This document shows, in pieces, positions 8,017 through 15,455 of a DNA stretch of 37,526 nt. Source of the DNA: Moraxellaceae bacterium (GTDB taxonomy: Bacteria > Pseudomonadota > Gammaproteobacteria > Pseudomonadales > Moraxellaceae). The stretch is taken from positions 76,219 to 113,744 of the forward strand of contig DPJB01000025.1 in assembly GCA_003543245.1 (NCBI GenBank). Direction: 5' to 3'. Under the pieces are notes generated by a model. That model was not told the origin of the DNA. It worked only from the letters and a program-made list of their open reading frames with translations, and made no database searches. A program made the position numbers and the translations under genes. How positions within the stretch are numbered: the first letter of the stretch is position 1; the number at the start of each line of letters is the position of its first letter.

Positions 8017-8268
8017 ATGGCCCGCAAACGTAGTGCCGTAGATTTTGAAAAAGCGCTTTCCGAGCTGGAGGCCCGCGTCCATCAGCTGGAAAGTGGCGAC
8101 CTCAGTCTGGAAGATGCCCTCAAGGCCTTCGAGGAAGGCATCCGCCTGACCCGTGACTGCCAGCAGGCCCTGACCGAAGCCGAGCAGAAAGTGCAGTTGC
8201 TGCTTGAGAAGTCCGATGGCTCCACCGAACGCACCGACTTTTTCGAGGACGAAGACGGCGATGCCTGA
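8017..8268 (+). CDS. xseB: Exodeoxyribonuclease VII small subunit
   Basis: An 83-residue, almost wholly helical and acidic protein. The XseB core (DFEKALSELEARVHQLESGD, then LSLEDALKAFEEGI) is clear. Several copies bind XseA to form exonuclease VII, which degrades single-stranded DNA. The xseA partner is not in this window. The gene heads the conserved xseB-ispA(-dxs) cluster, and its last codons overlap the start of ispA by 8 bp, giving coupled translation. The acidic C-terminal tail (FFEDEDGDA) is not part of the family core. Confidence 0.95.
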   Translation: MARKRSAVDFEKALSELEARVHQLESGDLSLEDALKAFEEGIRLTRDCQQALTEAEQKVQLLLEKSDGSTERTDFFEDEDGDA

Positions 8269-9133
8269 GTCGTCCTCATTGCTGCTGGCAACGCAGGCGC
8301 GCATGCCGGCGCTGCTCGCCGCCTTTCTCGATGCCCGTAATCCGTTGGCGTCCCGCTTGTCCGGTGCCATGCGTTATGCCGTCATGAATGGTGGCAAGCG
8401 CGTGCGGCCGGCGCTGGTGTTTGGTGCGGCTCAGGCGGCCGGTGGCGGGCAGCAGCATGCCAAGCCTGCAGCGATCGCGGTGGAACTGATCCACTGCTAT
8501 TCGCTGGTGCATGACGACCTGCCCTGCATGGACGATGACGATTTGCGCCGGGGTGTGCCTACCTGCCACAAGGCCTTTGACGAGGCTACCGCCCTGCTGG
8601 CAGGGGATACCCTGCAGGCGTTGGCATTTGTGGCGCTGGCAGAAGGGCCTGACCAATCGATAGTGGGCAGGCAGGTAAAGGTATTGTCCGTTGCCGCTGC
8701 TGACATGGCTGTAGGTCAGGCGCTGGATGTGGCGGGCGAGGGCAAGTCGCTGGATGTGGCGGCGCTGGAGCAGATTCACCGTCACAAGACCGGCGCGCTT
8801 ATCCGTGCCAGCGTGGCACTGGGCGCGATTGCCGGCGGCGCCGATGTGGCGACACTGCAGGCGCTGGACACCTTCGCCGATCGTCTGGGGCTGGCCTTCC
8901 AGGTGCATGATGATGTGCTGGACGTGATTGGCGACACCGGCAGGATCGGCAAGACGGCGGGTGCCGATGCCGCCCTCAACAAGTCCACGTATCCGGCCCT
9001 GCTGGGACTGGATGCGGCCCAGGCCCTTGCGGTCCGCCTGCATGACGAGGCGGTAGCGGCACTTGCGCCGCTGGGCATGGCGGCCGCCCCGCTGCGCGAG
9101 CTGGCAGACTTTCTGGTGGCGCGCGATCACTGA
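8261..9133 (+). CDS. ispA: (2E,6E)-farnesyl diphosphate synthase
   Basis: A 290-residue soluble prenyltransferase. It condenses IPP with DMAPP and then GPP to form farnesyl diphosphate, the precursor of quinone side chains and undecaprenyl phosphate. The first Asp-rich motif is DDLPCMDDDD (85-94), with the two-residue insertion usual for bacterial enzymes, and the second is HDDVLD near residue 224. GGKRVRP (44-50) binds the diphosphate. The start overlaps the xseB end by 8 bp, with a purine-rich GAGGACGAAG before it. Length and motifs are normal. Confidence 0.96.
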   Translation: MPESSSLLLATQARMPALLAAFLDARNPLASRLSGAMRYAVMNGGKRVRPALVFGAAQAAGGGQQHAKPAAIAVELIHCYSLVHDDLPCMDDDDLRRGVPTCHKAFDEATALLAGDTLQALAFVALAEGPDQSIVGRQVKVLSVAAADMAVGQALDVAGEGKSLDVAALEQIHRHKTGALIRASVALGAIAGGADVATLQALDTFADRLGLAFQVHDDVLDVIGDTGRIGKTAGADAALNKSTYPALLGLDAAQALAVRLHDEAVAALAPLGMAAAPLRELADFLVARDH

Positions 9134-9139
9134 TCTCCG

Positions 9140-9167
9140 TTCCACCGGGGCCGCCACACGGTATAAT
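9140..9167 (+). promoter_or_regulatory. Probable dxs promoter
   Basis: A perfect -10 element TATAAT (9162-9167) lies 25 bp before the dxs start. A weak -35 (TTCCAC, 9140-9145) stands 16 bp upstream. This suggests dxs can be transcribed apart from xseB-ispA. Confidence 0.5.
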
Positions 9168-9191
9168 CGCCGACCCTGCCAGGATGCTGCG

Positions 9192-11084
9192 ATGTTCACC
9201 GAGATCCCCCGACAATGCCCCGACACCCCCCTGCTTGACCAGGTGCCCACACCGGACAAGCTGCGCGAGCTGCCGCCCGAGGCCCTGCCCGAGCTGGCGC
9301 TGGAGCTGCGCGAGTACCTGCTCTGGTGCACCGGCCAGACCGGCGGGCATTTTGGTGCCGGCCTGGGCGTGATCGAACTCACCATCGCCCTGCACTACGT
9401 CTACAACACGCCGTCCGACCGGCTGGTGTGGGATGTGGGTCACCAGACCTATCCGCACAAGATTCTTACCGGCCGCAAGGAACGCATGCTCACCATGCGT
9501 CAGAAGGACGGTCTGGCCGCGTTTCCCAATCGCGCCGAATCCGAATACGACCCCTTTGGGGTGGGCCATTCGTCAACCTCGATTTCGGCTGCGCTCGGCA
9601 TGGCACTTGGCGCACGCATGAGTGGCAGCCAGCGCAAGGTGTGTGCCGTGATTGGTGACGGCGCCATCACTGCCGGCATGGCATTCGAAGCGCTCAATGA
9701 TGCGGCGCACAACAGTGCCGACATGCTGGTCATCCTGAATGACAACGGCATGGCCATTTCCAAGAATGTTGGCGGGCTTTCCAATTATCTGGCGCGTGTC
9801 TGGGCGAGCAAGACGTATATTGCACTGCGCGAAGGTGGCAAGCGCGTACTCTCCGCCATGCCCGCTACCCTCAATTTTGTGCGTCGTTCCGAAGAAAGCA
9901 TGAAGCATCTGGTGAATTCACCCGGTGCGTTGTTTGAAAGCATCGGCTTCAATTATGTCGGGCCGATTGATGGTCATGATCTGGAAGCACTGGTCGATAC
10001 CATTTCCAATCTGCGTGATGCCCCCGGGCCACAGTTGCTGCATGTGTACACCACCAAGGGCAAGGGTTTTGCGCCGGCGGAAGCCGACCCCATCGGTTAC
10101 CACGCGATTACCAAGATTGCTCCGGCAGTCGAGCGTGAAACACCGGTAGCGCCAGTGGTGAAAAAACCGAAATATTCCGATGTGTTTGGCGACTGGTTGT
10201 GCGACATGGCGGCGGCCGATCCGCGTTGTGTCGGCATTACGCCTGCCATGTGCGAAGGCTCGGGCATGGTGAGATTTTCCGAACGGTTTCCCGAGCGCTA
10301 TCACGACGTGGCGATTGCCGAGCAGCATGCGCTGACACTGGCGGCCGGCATGGCCTGTGAGGGCCAGAAGCCGGTTGTCGCAATTTATTCCACTTTCCTG
10401 CAGCGCGCCTACGACCAGCTGGTGCATGACATTGCGCTGCAGAATCTTGATGTGACCTTTGGTATCGATCGTGCGGGTCTTGTCGGCGAAGACGGTCCCA
10501 CGCATGCAGGCGCCTACGATTATGCCTACATGCGCACTGTGCCGAACATGGTGATAATGGCGCCCTCGGATGAAAATGAATGCCGGCAGATGTTGTATAC
10601 CGCATTCGAATTCAAAGGGCCGGCTTCCGTGCGCTATCCGCGTGGCACCGGTACCGGTGCGGTGATCGACAAGGCCATGACTGCCTTGCCGCTGGGCAAG
10701 GGCCTGAAAAAACGCAGTGGCGAAAAGATTGCCATCCTGTCGTTCGGCTCGATGCTGGCAGCTGCGCTCAAGGCTGCCGATGCGCTCAATGCCACGGTTG
10801 CCGACATGCGCTTTGTAAAGCCGCTGGACGTGGCGCTGGTGCGTGAACTGGCCGCATCACATGATCTGCTGGTAACCGTGGAGGAGCATGCTGTCATGGG
10901 CGGCGCCGGCTCTGCCGTGAACGAGTTCCTCGCGGGTGAAGGGCTGGTAAAGGCTGTGCTGAACATCGGTATTCCTGATGCATTTATCGAACATGCCACG
11001 CATGGTGAAATGCTGGCTGCGTGCGGGCTTGATGCAGCGGGTGTTGAGGCAGCAATCCGGCAGCGCCTGCTGCAGGGTGTCTGA
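9192..11084 (+). CDS. dxs: 1-deoxy-D-xylulose-5-phosphate synthase
   Basis: A 630-residue thiamine-diphosphate enzyme that joins pyruvate and glyceraldehyde 3-phosphate, the entry step of the MEP isoprenoid pathway. Visible hallmarks are VWDVGHQTYPHKILTGR, the ThDP/Mg motif from GDGAITAGMAFEALN to NDN, the catalytic glutamate in VAIAEQHALTLAAGMA, and the transketolase C-terminal domain (TVEEHAVMGGAGSAVNEFL). Length is normal. The ATG at 9192 is preceded by AGGA at suitable spacing; a longer frame runs into ispA. It sits downstream of ispA in the same pathway and opposite thiL, whose product is its cofactor. A strong two-way terminator follows. Confidence 0.97.
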   Translation: MFTEIPRQCPDTPLLDQVPTPDKLRELPPEALPELALELREYLLWCTGQTGGHFGAGLGVIELTIALHYVYNTPSDRLVWDVGHQTYPHKILTGRKERMLTMRQKDGLAAFPNRAESEYDPFGVGHSSTSISAALGMALGARMSGSQRKVCAVIGDGAITAGMAFEALNDAAHNSADMLVILNDNGMAISKNVGGLSNYLARVWASKTYIALREGGKRVLSAMPATLNFVRRSEESMKHLVNSPGALFESIGFNYVGPIDGHDLEALVDTISNLRDAPGPQLLHVYTTKGKGFAPAEADPIGYHAITKIAPAVERETPVAPVVKKPKYSDVFGDWLCDMAAADPRCVGITPAMCEGSGMVRFSERFPERYHDVAIAEQHALTLAAGMACEGQKPVVAIYSTFLQRAYDQLVHDIALQNLDVTFGIDRAGLVGEDGPTHAGAYDYAYMRTVPNMVIMAPSDENECRQMLYTAFEFKGPASVRYPRGTGTGAVIDKAMTALPLGKGLKKRSGEKIAILSFGSMLAAALKAADALNATVADMRFVKPLDVALVRELAASHDLLVTVEEHAVMGGAGSAVNEFLAGEGLVKAVLNIGIPDAFIEHATHGEMLAACGLDAAGVEAAIRQRLLQGV

Positions 11085-11100
11085 CAGGTAGTCCTGCCTG

Positions 11101-11142
11101 AGCACATAAAAAAACCGGCAGCAGCCGGTTTTTTTATGTGCT
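11101..11142. terminator. Bidirectional terminator between dxs and the DUF6316 gene
   Basis: A perfect 19-bp stem (11101-11119 with 11124-11142), closed by the loop AGCA, has a central GCCGG core flanked by seven A on one side and seven T on the other. It works as an intrinsic terminator on both strands and separates two converging genes. Confidence 0.92.
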
Positions 11143-11149
11143 CATTGCT

Positions 11150-11440
11150 TCACTGCCGACGCTCGCCGAGTCGCCGGTCATCGCCACGCCGGTCATGGCT
11201 TGAGCGTTGCCTGTAGCGATAAAACTGCGGGTCGGGCGGACTCAGTTTGCTGGCCAGACGGGTAGGGTCCAGCTGGTCGCGAATGAACAGCGATGCTGCA
11301 ACTTCTGCCTGATGCCGTGTGTTGTACGGCCCGTTCAGGGTGCCTTCCCGCGTGGAAAAGAAAAACTGGCCGTTCTCGCAGGCAATGCGATCACTGCGAA
11401 AGTGCAGTTTGTTCTGGGAGTCGTTACTGCGCATGGTCAT
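11150..11440 (-). CDS. DUF6316 family protein (function unknown)
   Basis: A 96-residue soluble protein. The core HFRSDR...ENGQFFFSTREG...GPYNTR matches what I know of DUF6316, small proteins common in Pseudomonas relatives with no known role. The C-terminal 25 residues are very basic (RQRSSHDRRGDDRRLGERR) and may bind nucleic acid or be disordered. I chose the ATG at 11440 because AGAGGG precedes it by seven bases; a GTG at 11464 is an alternative. An unusual palindrome at 11494-11512 lies in its promoter region. Confidence 0.82.
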   Translation of the reverse strand: MTMRSNDSQNKLHFRSDRIACENGQFFFSTREGTLNGPYNTRHQAEVAASLFIRDQLDPTRLASKLSPPDPQFYRYRQRSSHDRRGDDRRLGERRQ

Positions 11441-11493
11441 GATCGTGCCCTCTTGCATCAACACACCATGAAAAAACTATAGTGCGTGCAGGC

Positions 11494-11512
11494 ATTACTG
11501 CCGGGCAGTAAT
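11494..11512. promoter_or_regulatory. 19-bp palindrome upstream of the DUF6316 gene
   Basis: ATTACTGCCGGGCAGTAAT is a perfect palindrome with 9-bp arms around one base. This form suits a dimeric regulator better than an RNA hairpin. On the minus strand a -10-like TATAGT lies at 11476-11481, so the palindrome covers the place of the -35 element. It is also downstream of ribA. The binding protein is unknown. Confidence 0.5.
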
Positions 11513-11580
11513 ACGGGGATGCAGACGAGTGGCGGGGCGCTGGTGGTTTTTGATGCCCGATGGATTTAAAGCGCGATGCC

Positions 11581-12174
11581 TTATTTCTTGCCGAGCATAT
11601 GGCCCATCTTGTCCTGCTTGGTATCAAGGTATTGCTCGTTATGCGGGTTGCGCCCCGTCATCAGGGGAACACGCTCGATCACGGCAATGCCGTGCGACTC
11701 CAGTGCAGCAACCTTGCGCGGGTTGTTGGTCATCAGGCGCACGCTGGTTACGCCCAGATGCGCCAGCATGTCTTCGCACATGGAGTATTCGCGCAGGTCC
11801 GGCGCAAAGCCGAGCTGCTCGTTGGCCTCGACCGTGTCTGCACCCTGATCCTGCAGGTGATAGGCACGGATCTTGTTGAGCAGGCCAATGCCTCGGCCTT
11901 CCTGGCGCAGGTACAGGATGACGCCGCGCCCGGCCTCGGCCACTTTTCCCATGGCTGCTTCCAGTTGCGGACCACAGTCGCAGCGCAGGCTGCCGAAGCC
12001 GTCACCGGTCAGGCACTCGGAGTGGACGCGCATCAGCACGGGTTCGCCATCTGCGACGTCACCCATGACCAGTGCAACATGCTCTTTGCCCGTTTCCGGG
12101 TCCTCAAAGGCATGGATCATGAAAGTGCCATGGCGGGTTGGCAGGCGGGATGCAGCGACGAAAGCGACAGACAC
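11581..12174 (-). CDS. ribA: GTP cyclohydrolase II
   Basis: A 197-residue zinc enzyme that opens GTP to the pyrimidine that starts riboflavin synthesis. The zinc ligands C54, C65 and C67 are present in HSECLTGD...GSLRCDCG, at the same positions as in E. coli RibA. Also seen are LRQEGRGIGL and the C-terminal LMTNNPRKVAAL. Translation starts at GTG (12174), with GGGAG before it. This copy has its metal site, while the RibA-like half of RibBA (15456-16556) does not, so it is probably the true enzyme. A TACAAT element on the minus strand at 12202-12207 may give it its own promoter. Confidence 0.96.
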   Translation of the reverse strand: MSVAFVAASRLPTRHGTFMIHAFEDPETGKEHVALVMGDVADGEPVLMRVHSECLTGDGFGSLRCDCGPQLEAAMGKVAEAGRGVILYLRQEGRGIGLLNKIRAYHLQDQGADTVEANEQLGFAPDLREYSMCEDMLAHLGVTSVRLMTNNPRKVAALESHGIAVIERVPLMTGRNPHNEQYLDTKQDKMGHMLGKK

Positions 12175-12265
12175 GGACAGCTCCCGGGGTAAGGGGGCTG
12201 CATTGTAGCAAACCCGTGGGTCAGGAACACGGATCGTGATGGAACAGTCTGTTGCCGGGCAGGAA

Positions 12266-12910
12266 TCAGCGCCCGGTCAGGCGCAGGCGGTTCTGCTCGT
12301 GCTGCAGGTTGACCTGGGACAGGAACGACATGCCCAGCAGGATGGGCGCGTTATCGGTGCTCTCGCGGACGGTGGCAACGACATTACGGACAGTAATGGG
12401 CCCTACCTGCACGCTGCCCAGGGTGACGGCCCAGGCGGCTACGGGGCCGCCCGCGGTCAGTACGCCGGTGCGCTCGCCAAAGCGCTTGTAGTCAACGCCC
12501 AGCGACCTTGCGTCGGCCGTGGTCATGGAGACGGTGTTGGCGCCGGTATCCACCAGCAACTGCACCACGCGGCCGTTGATCTGGCCATTGGTGATGAACT
12601 GGCCGTTGGCATTCATGTTGATCTCGATGCTGGGGCGCTGCTGGCGCAGGTCGATGCCGCCGGTGTCCATGCCCATGGCCAGCCGTTCTTCGCGCTGGTT
12701 GATGCGCAGCAGCGTGTCCTGGCGGGACACCTCCAGGACCGTCACGCCACCGGCGCTCTCGCCCGGGGACAGAATGTGCTGCTGGCCATCAATCTTGAGC
12801 AGGGCCTTTTGCCCGAGCAGGCCGATCACCACGACATGCGGATCGTCCCGGCTGGCCAGCGCCGGGGCGGAAACGAGGGTGAGCAGCAACAGGGTGACGA
12901 ATGCCTTCAT
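12266..12910 (-). CDS. Retropepsin-like aspartic protease, exported (clan AA, TIGR02281 type)
   Basis: A 214-residue protein with a signal peptide or N-terminal anchor (MKAFVTLLLLTLVSAPALA). The middle part is a small beta domain (about 24-90). The C-terminal half is a retropepsin-like unit with the catalytic LLVDTGANTVSM (Asp121) and the later ILLGMSFL that closes the active site. Such proteins must dimerise, because one chain supplies a single Asp. The bacterial family acts in the periplasm; substrates are mostly unknown. The ATG at 12910 has GAGG five bases before it and lies 7 bp after the pgpA stop, so it is in the same operon. It is an unusual passenger among cofactor genes. Confidence 0.85.
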   Translation of the reverse strand: MKAFVTLLLLTLVSAPALASRDDPHVVVIGLLGQKALLKIDGQQHILSPGESAGGVTVLEVSRQDTLLRINQREERLAMGMDTGGIDLRQQRPSIEINMNANGQFITNGQINGRVVQLLVDTGANTVSMTTADARSLGVDYKRFGERTGVLTAGGPVAAWAVTLGSVQVGPITVRNVVATVRESTDNAPILLGMSFLSQVNLQHEQNRLRLTGR

Positions 12911-12917
12911 GAGTGCC

Positions 12918-13403
12918 TCAAAATGCCAGACGCAGGGCGAACAGTACCAGCCCGGCAAACACGCCGGCCACCAGATCATCCAGCATGATGCCGAGGCCGC
13001 CATGCACCTTCTCGTCCAGATGGCTGATGGGCCATGGCTTGATGATGTCGAAGATGCGGAACAGGCCAAAGCCGGCCAGCAGCCAGAGCAGGTCCGTGGG
13101 TCCCCAGGCCAGGGTCGGGACCAGTGGCGTCAGCGCCAGCCATTGCCCGGCAAACTCGTCCCAGACGATGCGACCATCATCATGCACGTCCAGTGCCTTT
13201 GCTGCATGGTCACAGATCACAATCCCGGCCAGCGCGGCGGCCAGCACGACGCCCAGAAAGGCGGGCAGGGTCAGCAGGGCCAGCAAGGGGAAGCAGGCGA
13301 GTGCTGCCAGCGAGCCGAAGGTGCCGGGGGCTTTCGGGGCAAGGCCGCTGCCAAAGCCGAAGGCCAGCAGTTGCAGGGGGTCACGCAAGTCCGGCTTGTT
13401 CAT
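12918..13403 (-). CDS. pgpA: Phosphatidylglycerophosphatase A
   Basis: A 161-residue inner-membrane enzyme that removes phosphate from phosphatidylglycerol phosphate to give phosphatidylglycerol. The PgpA signature is clear: GFGSGLAPKAPGTFGSLAAL near the start, VWDEFAGQW in the middle, RIFDIIKPWPI, and GGLGIMLDDLVAG with acidic residues for metal binding. Four hydrophobic segments are visible. It follows thiL by 23 bp, the usual gammaproteobacterial order. Confidence 0.96.
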   Translation of the reverse strand: MNKPDLRDPLQLLAFGFGSGLAPKAPGTFGSLAALACFPLLALLTLPAFLGVVLAAALAGIVICDHAAKALDVHDDGRIVWDEFAGQWLALTPLVPTLAWGPTDLLWLLAGFGLFRIFDIIKPWPISHLDEKVHGGLGIMLDDLVAGVFAGLVLFALRLAF

Positions 13404-13426
13404 CAGGTCTCAGTCCTGGGTATTCA

Positions 13427-14380
13427 TCAGAAGTGCGTGTAGCCAGCCACCGGCATGTCCACCGGCTGGCCGTTGCGCAGCAGCACCAGCCCGGGGGAGG
13501 CGGTGATGCACCCGATCCGCGTACAGCGTACCGGCAACCCGGCAATGGCGTCACGCATGGCAGGCGGTGCGGTGAACAGCAGTTCGTAATCGTCGCCGCT
13601 GGTCAGGGCCAGAATCACGGCAAAGGCAGGGTCGATCGCCTGCAATGCCGTGCTCATGGGCAGGGCGTCGAGTTCCAGTTCGGCCCCGACGCCGGATGCC
13701 TGCAGCAGATGCCCCAGATCCTGCGCCACCCCGTCCGAGACATCCAGCCCGGCACTGGCCACGCCGCGCAGGGCCGTGCCCAGTGCCAGCCTGGGGTGCG
13801 GCCGGTGCAGGCTGGCGAGGGCCATGTCACGGGTAGCCTGCGCCAGCTCATCCGGCCACTGGTCCAGCGCCAGACGCAGACCAAGACCGGCATCGCCGAC
13901 GGTGCCGGAGACATAAAGGTCATCACCGGCACGGGCGCCATCACGCCGTATGGCGGTAGCGGCCGGCAGCGTGCCCATGGCAGTTACCGTAATGGCGAGT
14001 GGGCCACGGGTGGTATCGCCACCCACCAGACGGACATTTTCCTGATCGGCCAGGGCAAAAAAGCCGCGTGAGAACTCGCGCAGGAAATGTTCATTGTTGT
14101 CTGGCAGGGTGATGGCCAGGGTGACCCAGCGTGCGGTGGCACCCATGGCGGCCAGGTCGGACAGGTTTACCGCCAGGCTTTTCCAGCCGATATCGGCAGC
14201 AGCAGCCTCTTCGGGAAAATGCCGGCCGGCCACGAGGGTGTCGGTGGTGACGGCGAGCACATCGCCTGCCGGCACAGCCAGCAGGGCGGCATCATCCCCG
14301 ATGCCCAGCACAACATTGGTATCACGCGCTGGGCGCGTGAAGAATTCGCGGATGAGGTCGAATTCGCCGTGGCCCGACAT
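13427..14380 (-). CDS. thiL: Thiamine-monophosphate kinase
   Basis: A 317-residue ATP-dependent kinase that makes thiamine diphosphate, the last step of thiamine synthesis. Family motifs are GIGDDAALL, TTDTLVAGRHF, the NLSDLAAMGA loop, VGGDTTRG, GLDVSDGVAQDL and SGDDYELLFT. It belongs to the AIR synthase-like fold. It starts 8 bp after the nusB stop. Its product serves Dxs, encoded on the opposite strand. Confidence 0.96.
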   Translation of the reverse strand: MSGHGEFDLIREFFTRPARDTNVVLGIGDDAALLAVPAGDVLAVTTDTLVAGRHFPEEAAAADIGWKSLAVNLSDLAAMGATARWVTLAITLPDNNEHFLREFSRGFFALADQENVRLVGGDTTRGPLAITVTAMGTLPAATAIRRDGARAGDDLYVSGTVGDAGLGLRLALDQWPDELAQATRDMALASLHRPHPRLALGTALRGVASAGLDVSDGVAQDLGHLLQASGVGAELELDALPMSTALQAIDPAFAVILALTSGDDYELLFTAPPAMRDAIAGLPVRCTRIGCITASPGLVLLRNGQPVDMPVAGYTHF

Positions 14381-14388
14381 GAGCGCGC

Positions 14389-14838
14389 TCAGTGATCCCG
14401 CTCGATCTTGCGGTGCTGCTTGGCGACTTCGTCAAGAATGCCGTTCACGTACTTGTGCGATTCGGTGGCGCCGAAGTCTTTTGCCAGCTCGATGCCTTCG
14501 TTGATGACGACCTTGTAGGGCACATCAAGGCGATGCAGCATTTCATAGGTGCCGATGCGCAGGATGGCACGCTCGACGTGATCGAGTTCGTGCAGCTTGC
14601 GATCAAGATGTGCCATGAACGTGTCATCAATTGCGTCGCTCTGCTTCACGATTTCATGAATGAGTTCGTGAAAGTATTCGAGGTCAACCTTGTGCATGTC
14701 GTTGTCGACACGATAGCGGGCCTCAATCTCGAACATCGGGTTCTGGGAAATCGACCACTCATACAGCGCCTGCATGGCAAAGCGGCGCGCCTTGCGTCGG
14801 GCTGACGGCTTGATGGTCATGGTGTTGCTTTTGCTCAC
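14389..14838 (-). CDS. nusB: Transcription antitermination factor NusB
   Basis: A 149-residue all-helical RNA-binding protein. With NusE it binds boxA RNA for rRNA antitermination. The Arg-rich N-terminus (ARRKARRFAMQALYEW), VERAILRIGTYEM and the end VNGILDEVAK fit NusB. The start is GTG at 14838, which has GAGAG at good spacing; an ATG six codons further in lacks a ribosome site. Between ribH and this gene lies a large inverted repeat (14873-14931), so its expression may differ from that of ribH. Confidence 0.95.
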   Translation of the reverse strand: MSKSNTMTIKPSARRKARRFAMQALYEWSISQNPMFEIEARYRVDNDMHKVDLEYFHELIHEIVKQSDAIDDTFMAHLDRKLHELDHVERAILRIGTYEMLHRLDVPYKVVINEGIELAKDFGATESHKYVNGILDEVAKQHRKIERDH

Positions 14839-14872
14839 GGAAACTCTCTCGTCGGAAGTGTGGGAACGGTCT

Positions 14873-14931
14873 GTGGGAGCGGCTTCAGCCGCGAAGGTTT
14901 TTCAGCGATTCGCGGCTGAAGCCGCTCCCAC
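14873..14931. repeat. REP-type inverted repeat between ribH and nusB
   Basis: Two perfect 23-bp arms (14873-14895 and 14909-14931) face each other across 13 bp. Each arm begins GTGGGAGCGGCTTCAGCCGC and contains its own short palindrome (GCGGCTTCAGCCGC). This matches the REP/REPIN elements common in Pseudomonas-like genomes. In the transcript it would form a very stable hairpin 35 bases before nusB. Confidence 0.85.
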
Positions 14932-14954
14932 GAAGACATCCGGTAATTTCCGTA

Positions 14955-15425
14955 TCAGATGGCCTTCAGTACCGACACCATTTCGATGGCGGTCATGGCA
15001 GCATCCGAGCCCTTGTTGCCGGCCTTGGTGCCGGAACGCTCGATGGCCTGTTCGATGGAGTCGGTGGTCAGGACGCCAAACACTACCGGCATGCCGTACT
15101 GCAGGCCGACCACGCCGAGACCCTTGGCGGCTTCGTTGCAGACAAAATCGAAATGCGGCGTGCCGCCACGGATCACGGCACCAAGACCGATGATGGCATC
15201 AAAGCTTTTCTTCTCGGCCAGCTTCTGGGCTGCCAGTGGCAATTCCCATGCACCGGGCACGCGCACCACGGTAATGTTTTCTTCTTTCACGCCATGACGC
15301 TTCAGGGTGTCGACGGCGCCGTCGAGCAGCGACTCCACGACAAAGCTGTTGAAGCGGGCGACAACGATGGCGTACTTGCCATCAGCCTGGGTGAAGTTGC
15401 CTTCGATGACGTTGATCTTGCTCAT
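14955..15425 (-). CDS. ribH: 6,7-dimethyl-8-ribityllumazine synthase
   Basis: A 156-residue enzyme that joins the ribitylamino-pyrimidine with dihydroxybutanone phosphate to form lumazine; it usually assembles into large shells or pentamers. Motifs: ARFNSFV (substrate ring), VRVPGAWELPLA, GAVIRGGTPHFDFV with the catalytic His, and GVLTTDSIEQA. AAGGAAA precedes the ATG at 15425; a longer frame upstream has no ribosome site. It follows ribBA by 30 bp. Confidence 0.97.
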   Translation of the reverse strand: MSKINVIEGNFTQADGKYAIVVARFNSFVVESLLDGAVDTLKRHGVKEENITVVRVPGAWELPLAAQKLAEKKSFDAIIGLGAVIRGGTPHFDFVCNEAAKGLGVVGLQYGMPVVFGVLTTDSIEQAIERSGTKAGNKGSDAAMTAIEMVSVLKAI

Positions 15426-15455
15426 GATGATTTCCTTCGGGTAAGTCGTCAGCAA

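Noticed and set aside
8276..9385. Minus-strand open frame of 369 codons across ispA and the start of dxs
   Set aside because: Both sense genes are certain. The antisense product is rich in His, Arg and Gln and matches nothing I know.
12519..13442. Long plus-strand open frame (307 codons) across the retropepsin and pgpA genes
   Set aside because: It is antisense to two clear genes, has no recognisable motif and shows the Gln/Ser/Arg bias of a GC-rich shadow frame.
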